This document shows, one piece after another, positions 6,420 to 10,115 of a stretch of 10,115 nt of DNA (its first letter is position 1; each line of letters begins with the position of its first letter). Under the pieces are notes generated by a model. It saw nothing but the letters and a program-made list of their open reading frames with translations. It was not told the DNA's origin and did no database searches. Source of the stretch: Gammaproteobacteria bacterium. Its GTDB lineage: Bacteria; Pseudomonadota; Gammaproteobacteria; Pseudomonadales; Azotimanducaceae. The stretch lies in the NCBI GenBank assembly GCA_027293665.1, contig JAPUFN010000029.1, forward strand, positions 1-10,115, read 5' to 3'. A program made the translations under genes and the position numbers.

Positions 6420-8188
6420 CACAGATCGCGCCTCGCCAACGCATCAATCAGATGATCCGCAGAACGCCAGGCAACGGCCATGATGCTCAGCGTCGGATTC
6501 TTATCGGCGTTTGACACAAAACCCGCGCCATCCGTCACATACAGGTTCGCCACCTCCCAGGACTGACAGAACTCATTGAGCACCGATTCCCGCGGATCAC
6601 TGCCCATGCGGGCGCCACCAACTTCATGGATGATCTCGCCGGGCTTTTTAATCGCTTCGGCGGGGTCATCGGGAATCGGGGTCATGACGCGCCCACCCAT
6701 GGATTCGATGATCCCGGCAAACGTCTGCTGCATATGCCTGACCTGGTTGAGTTCATCATCCGACCAGCGCCAATGAAAACGCAGGGCTGGAATGCCCCAC
6801 TGGTCTTTGAGGGATGGATCGATCTCACAGTAACTGTCTTCGTTCGGGATCATCTCGCCGCGTCCGGAGAAACCCAGGAACGACCCGTAATAGCGGCGAC
6901 AATCTTCCTTGAACGCCTGCCCGTACGACCCCCCCGTCAGCCGTTCAAGCCCGCGGAAGGAGCTCGCGCCCGGCATCCGGCGGCCACCGCCGAACTCGAT
7001 GTGATAACCGCGCGCAAAATTCAGACTTCCGGCCGCCTGCTCCTGGTAAAGCCACCACGGCATATACAGATGCATGCCCGACGAACCGTCGGTGTTGTGC
7101 ACAGGCAGGCTTTCGAGTGCTGGGATGTGGCCGTTCACGCCGGCTCCCACCGTATCCATCACATACTTGCCGACCAGGCCGCTGCCGTTTGCAAGACCCT
7201 GCGGGAACAAGGGGCTTTTGGAATTGAGCAGGAGCCGAGCCGATTCACAGGCGCTCGCGGCGACCACGACTACCCGTGCGGCAACGAAAACGTCCTTGCC
7301 TGTGAGCTTGTCGACATACGTAACACCGGCGGCTTGCCCTGCATCGTTGACGTGAACCTCGCGGGCCATTGCGTTGGTACGGATGGTCAGGTTTCCCGAC
7401 GCAAGCGCCGGTGGCAACAGCACAGTCGGCGATTGGAAATTCGCTTTGATGGAACAACCCCGGCCACAGGGCGTGGCCCAGAAGCAGGCACTACGAGAAT
7501 TCATGGAATCCCGAGTCAATCTGCGCGCCCTGGCATTGCCGGGGAACAGGAACTTCGACAACCGATCAGCATCCTGACGCTTGGACAGAATCGCGAGATG
7601 GGCAGGGATCACAGGTATCCCAAGCGGCTCGCAGTGCTTTTTCGTCAACAGTTCATGAGCCCGCGGCGCAGGTGGCGGCAACAGCACACCTGCGGAGGAG
7701 CCGGGGGTGTTTTCCAGTCCTTCGTTGGAGCCATAGACGCCGATGAGCGCTTCTGTCTTGTCGTAGTACCCAGCCAGATCGTCATAGGTCATCGGCCAGT
7801 CCGCGCCCAACCCATCGCGTGAGCGCGGCTTGAAATCGTACTCTCCCATGCGCAGGGAAATACGACCCCAATGGTTGGTTCTGCCACCGAGCATTCGCGT
7901 GCGCCACCAGAGAAATTCCGTATCTTGTGTGCTGTACGGCTCGCCGGGAACGCGCCAGCCGCCATCCACCGTAGCGTCGTAGTAACCGAACGGCTTGTCC
8001 GGCGTTCCCGAGCCGCGTAGCGGCGCATCGGCGTTGAGATTGAACATCGGTGTTTCCGTCACCGGATCGTAATCCCTGCCCGCCTCCAGCATGAGGACTT
8101 TCACCCCGGCCATCGTCAACACATACGCCGTCATTCCGCCGGCTGCTCCTGAACCAACGAGCACAACGTCATACGGCGCGGAGCTCAC
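6419..8188 (-). CDS. GMC-family FAD oxidoreductase, glucoside 3-dehydrogenase-like large subunit
   Basis: A 589-residue FAD enzyme oxidising an alcohol group, here most likely C3 of a glycoside. The Rossmann motif VGSGAAGG (G12, G14, G17) and the ribose-binding Glu35 (LMLEAG) open the protein. Further landmarks are GGRTNHWGRISLR after the first third, a cysteine-bearing segment PCGRGCSIKANFQSP (the C-G-x-G-C block seen in gluconate/glucoside dehydrogenases), and the C-terminal catalytic region HEVGGARMG with His521 and SNADKNPT with Asn564. There is no signal peptide, consistent with export by hitchhiking on the Tat-signalled small subunit encoded next. The start is GTG: GTGA at 8188-8185 overlaps the stop of the DUF1080 gene by 4 bp. 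Substrate assignment rests on the neighbours (3-keto-glycoside hydrolase upstream); a gluconate, sorbitol or other polyol dehydrogenase is the main alternative. Confidence 0.85.
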   Translation of the reverse strand: MSSAPYDVVLVGSGAAGGMTAYVLTMAGVKVLMLEAGRDYDPVTETPMFNLNADAPLRGSGTPDKPFGYYDATVDGGWRVPGEPYSTQDTEFLWWRTRMLGGRTNHWGRISLRMGEYDFKPRSRDGLGADWPMTYDDLAGYYDKTEALIGVYGSNEGLENTPGSSAGVLLPPPAPRAHELLTKKHCEPLGIPVIPAHLAILSKRQDADRLSKFLFPGNARARRLTRDSMNSRSACFWATPCGRGCSIKANFQSPTVLLPPALASGNLTIRTNAMAREVHVNDAGQAAGVTYVDKLTGKDVFVAARVVVVAASACESARLLLNSKSPLFPQGLANGSGLVGKYVMDTVGAGVNGHIPALESLPVHNTDGSSGMHLYMPWWLYQEQAAGSLNFARGYHIEFGGGRRMPGASSFRGLERLTGGSYGQAFKEDCRRYYGSFLGFSGRGEMIPNEDSYCEIDPSLKDQWGIPALRFHWRWSDDELNQVRHMQQTFAGIIESMGGRVMTPIPDDPAEAIKKPGEIIHEVGGARMGSDPRESVLNEFCQSWEVANLYVTDGAGFVSNADKNPTLSIMAVAWRSADHLIDALARRDL

Positions 8189-8877
8189 GGTAAACGTCGA
8201 ATCCTGATAGCCCGAAATGCCACTTCATCTCCATGGTCCTGCAGGCCGATGTGGCCACTGCCTGCCTTACCGTACGCCGGCCACGCGCTGAATTTGCTGG
8301 CCGCCACCAACGAAAGCCAATCATCGCTGGCAAGTTGATAGTCAACGATCTTCACCCCATTCAACCAGTGTTGCACGTGCCTGCCTTCGACTCGCAGGCG
8401 TGCCTGATTCCATTGCCCAGCCACGCGAACGATCCCGCGCGGTGCAGCGTGCAACGCATAGTTGGAACCGGCAGAAGTCAACGGGTTGCGGCCGTCGATA
8501 TGCTCGACGTCATCGAGAATCTGCATTTCAGGCGCGCTCATGAAAATGTACGGATGCGCTTCGGTTGCGTGGAAGAACACACCACTGTTACCGCCCGCCG
8601 CTACCCGCCATTCCAGTTCGAGTTCGAAGTCCGTGAACTCAGCTTGGGTGATCAGATCGCCGGCTGCAGCGACACGAGTCAACACGCCATCGCGCAATTG
8701 CCAGCCTCGGGGGGTTTCCGTTTGCTGATAGCCCCGCCATTGTGAGAGATCCGTGGCGTCCAGCAGATTCTGCCAGTCGTCTGCGGGGACGGCTGCAATA
8801 ACAGGATTGCCAAGCAAGCCCGTCGCGACACCAGCCAGCAACAACATGATCCGGCGTCTTGAATGAAACCCGACCAT
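8185..8877 (-). CDS. DUF1080 / 3-keto-disaccharide hydrolase family protein
   Basis: A 230-residue exported protein with a jelly-roll fold. Family members cleave the glycosidic bond of 3-keto glycosides. The N-terminus has SRRRIMLLLAG and a hydrophobic stretch ending IAA (27-29); the arginines allow Tat as well as Sec. Family signatures: a WQNLLDATDLSQWRGY start (35-50), GGNSGVFFHATE (95-106), PEMQILDD (116-123), GSNYALHAAP, then WNQARLRVEGRHVQHWLNG and a C-terminal SGHIGLQDHGDEVAFRAIRIR. The length is typical for a single-domain member. It is first in the minus operon and coupled to the GMC gene by a GTGA overlap, which strongly links hydrolysis to C3 oxidation. No strong Shine-Dalgarno site precedes ATG 8877; an ATG at 8847 (MLLLAG) would leave a shorter signal peptide. 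Confidence 0.85.
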   Translation of the reverse strand: MVGFHSRRRIMLLLAGVATGLLGNPVIAAVPADDWQNLLDATDLSQWRGYQQTETPRGWQLRDGVLTRVAAAGDLITQAEFTDFELELEWRVAAGGNSGVFFHATEAHPYIFMSAPEMQILDDVEHIDGRNPLTSAGSNYALHAAPRGIVRVAGQWNQARLRVEGRHVQHWLNGVKIVDYQLASDDWLSLVAASKFSAWPAYGKAGSGHIGLQDHGDEVAFRAIRIRRLP

Positions 8878-9006
8878 GTCAGCTCAGGTTGCGCAGTTGC
8901 CGTTCGAGACAAACGGTATCGGCTTCGTCCGACATCGATTTCTTTCTCCCCCAAGTGCAGATCGGATACTATCAGATGCGTTATTGGGACAACCGTACGC
9001 AAGGCT
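8878..9006. promoter_or_regulatory. Divergent promoter region between DUF1080 operon and aldo/keto reductase
   Basis: This 129-bp gap must drive the leftward 3-keto-sugar operon and the rightward reductase. TACTAT at 8969-8974 is a possible -10 for the reductase (about 30 bp before its ATG), but the sequence 17 bp upstream is only a poor -35. A short hairpin-capable CCGTT...AACGG lies within 8900-8920. On the minus strand the region also reads THLIVSDLHLGE, a metallophosphoesterase-like phrase (see findings). No operator is recognised with confidence. Confidence 0.3.
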
Positions 9007-10115
9007 ATGAAAGACTACGATCGTCGCAGGTTCCTCGCAATCGCCGGTCATGCAGCCGGCTTTCTACCTCTGGCAGGCGTCCACGCTGCGAGCAGGAACC
9101 CGACTAGGGCAGAAGTAGATACTGCGCAGAGCGTGATCCGCAATTACCCTACTCTGGGCCGCACAGGTATTCGTTTGTCAGACATCTCCTTTGGCACCAG
9201 CCGCTTGCGCAGGGGCCAGGAGGACCTCGTTCACCACGCACTCGAACGCGGCGTGAATTACTTCGATACCGCCGACAGCTACACTCGCGGTCAATCTGAG
9301 CGAGTTCTGGGCAACGCTTTACGTAAAGTACGCAACGACGTGTTCATCGTCTCAAAGACCAAGGTGTGGAACGACGACAGGCATTCGATCATGCAGGCGC
9401 TCGAGGCCAGCCTGCGACGACTGCAGACGGACTACATCGACGTTTACTTCAATCACGCTGTTAACAACTTGTCCAGGCTGCAGAATCCGGAGTGGTACGA
9501 GTTCGTCGAGCTGGCCAAGCGGCAAGGTAAGATTCGATTCACAGGAATCTCAGGGCATGCCGGTAGACTCACGGAGTGCCTGGAGCATGCTATAGATGGC
9601 GATCTCTGCGATGTCGTGCTCGTCGCCTACAACTTCGGTCAGGATCCGGAGTTTTACGCGGGGCTGACCCGATCGTTTGATCTAATCGCAAAACATCCCG
9701 ACTTGCCGCAGATGCTCGCGAAAGCTAAGCAAAAGGGAATTGGCGTCGTTGCGATGAAAACGCTGATGGGTGCGCGCCTGAACGATATGCGCGCCTATGA
9801 AAACGCCGGTAGCACGTTTTCGCAAGCCGCCTTCAGATGGACGTTGTCGAACGCCAATGTCGACGCTCTTGTGGTCTCCATGACAAGCAGGCAGGACATC
9901 GATGAGTACCTTGCGGCATCCGGCGCACGCAAACTCGCGCACGGCGATCTCGATCTGTTGCAGGGATATGCGAAACTCAACAGCACAACCTTCTGCCGCC
10001 AGGCATGCAACGATTGCGAAGGCGCATGCCCCTATGGTGTTCCGATCGCAGATGTACTCAGAACACGAATGTACGCGGTCGATTACAAAGACGTCGACTT
10101 CGCGCGCTCTGAGTA
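9007..10115 (+). CDS. Tat-exported aldo/keto reductase with C-terminal 4Fe-4S motif (3' end outside window)
   Basis: 369 codons are visible and the stop lies beyond the right edge. The N-terminus has a twin-arginine signal, DRRRFLAIAG (5-14), with a weak hydrophobic core and A-x-A near residue 28. The aldo/keto reductase barrel starts at about 48 (YPTLGRTGIRLSDISFGT). The catalytic tetrad is complete: Asp87 and Tyr92 in FDTADSY, Lys117 in IVSKTK, His150 in YFNHA; GKIRFTGISGH and VLVAYNF follow as in bacterial family members. After the barrel, C330-x3-C334-x2-C337-x3-C341-P is a ferredoxin-like 4Fe-4S motif, as in the ferredoxin-type aldo/keto reductase group. Family members use NAD(P)H, so a Tat-exported one must carry its cofactors or use another donor. 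GCAAGG ends two bases before ATG 9007, closer than usual. Divergence from the DUF1080-GMC operon suggests shared control and a role on keto sugars. Confidence 0.85.
   Translation, partial: MKDYDRRRFLAIAGHAAGFLPLAGVHAASRNPTRAEVDTAQSVIRNYPTLGRTGIRLSDISFGTSRLRRGQEDLVHHALERGVNYFDTADSYTRGQSERVLGNALRKVRNDVFIVSKTKVWNDDRHSIMQALEASLRRLQTDYIDVYFNHAVNNLSRLQNPEWYEFVELAKRQGKIRFTGISGHAGRLTECLEHAIDGDLCDVVLVAYNFGQDPEFYAGLTRSFDLIAKHPDLPQMLAKAKQKGIGVVAMKTLMGARLNDMRAYENAGSTFSQAAFRWTLSNANVDALVVSMTSRQDIDEYLAASGARKLAHGDLDLLQGYAKLNSTTFCRQACNDCEGACPYGVPIADVLRTRMYAVDYKDVDFARSE

Noticed and set aside
6626..7822. Long open frame (398 codons) on the plus strand opposite the GMC gene
   Set aside because: The minus strand carries complete GMC motifs; the plus frame has no recognisable domain and is rich in Arg/His/Pro as expected of an antisense shadow.
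8233..8745. 170-codon open frame on the plus strand opposite the DUF1080 gene
   Set aside because: The DUF1080 signature residues are all on the minus strand; the plus frame is a shadow without motifs.

Overview
The window looks like a moderately GC-rich proteobacterial chromosome, most likely a gammaproteobacterium. The grounds are the S9-peptidase N-terminus of the 'NWCRWAN.DRIVC' type, the tight overlapping operons, good Shine-Dalgarno sites, many Sec/Tat signal peptides and a lipoprotein. This placement is inferred by eye and is not firm. Coding density is very high: ten genes (two cut by the window edges), no RNA genes, no insertion sequences, no CRISPR, and no gene-free stretch above about 130 bp.

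Layout: (1) 1-393, minus: N-terminus of an exported S9-type peptidase, running off the left edge. (2) 497-4715, plus: a four-gene operon with 2-bp spacing or 20-23-bp overlaps. It encodes an exported PPP-like metallophosphoesterase fused to a degenerate kinase-fold domain, a DUF4956 inner-membrane protein, an SdiA-regulated/YjiK-like beta-propeller lipoprotein, and a cytosolic alpha/beta hydrolase with Cys where Ser is expected. (3) 4708-8877, minus: a second four-gene operon, transcribed leftward. It encodes a DUF1080 3-keto-glycoside hydrolase, a GMC flavoprotein dehydrogenase, a gluconate 2-dehydrogenase subunit-3-like Tat partner, and a CotH-like kinase-fold secreted protein. (4) 9007 to the right edge, plus: a Tat-exported aldo/keto reductase with a C-terminal 4Fe-4S motif, divergent from operon 3.

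Two themes emerge. The minus operon plus the aldo/keto reductase reads as a periplasmic 3-keto-sugar pathway: GMC plus small subunit would oxidise C3 of a glycoside (glucoside 3-dehydrogenase type), DUF1080 would cleave the 3-keto glycoside, and the reductase would act on keto or aldehyde products. The plus operon together with the convergent CotH-like gene reads as an envelope phosphotransfer or phosphohydrolysis module. It contains a phosphatase with a dead-looking kinase fold, a CotH-like kinase fold with its catalytic residues in place, and DUF4956, a family I recall seeing next to VTC polyphosphate polymerases and CotH genes. No VTC gene is in the window. The two operons converge with an 8-bp overlap of their last genes, and the CotH-like gene is the shared border. 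The most interesting candidate system is this phosphatase-pseudokinase / DUF4956 / propeller / Cys-hydrolase / CotH-like set.
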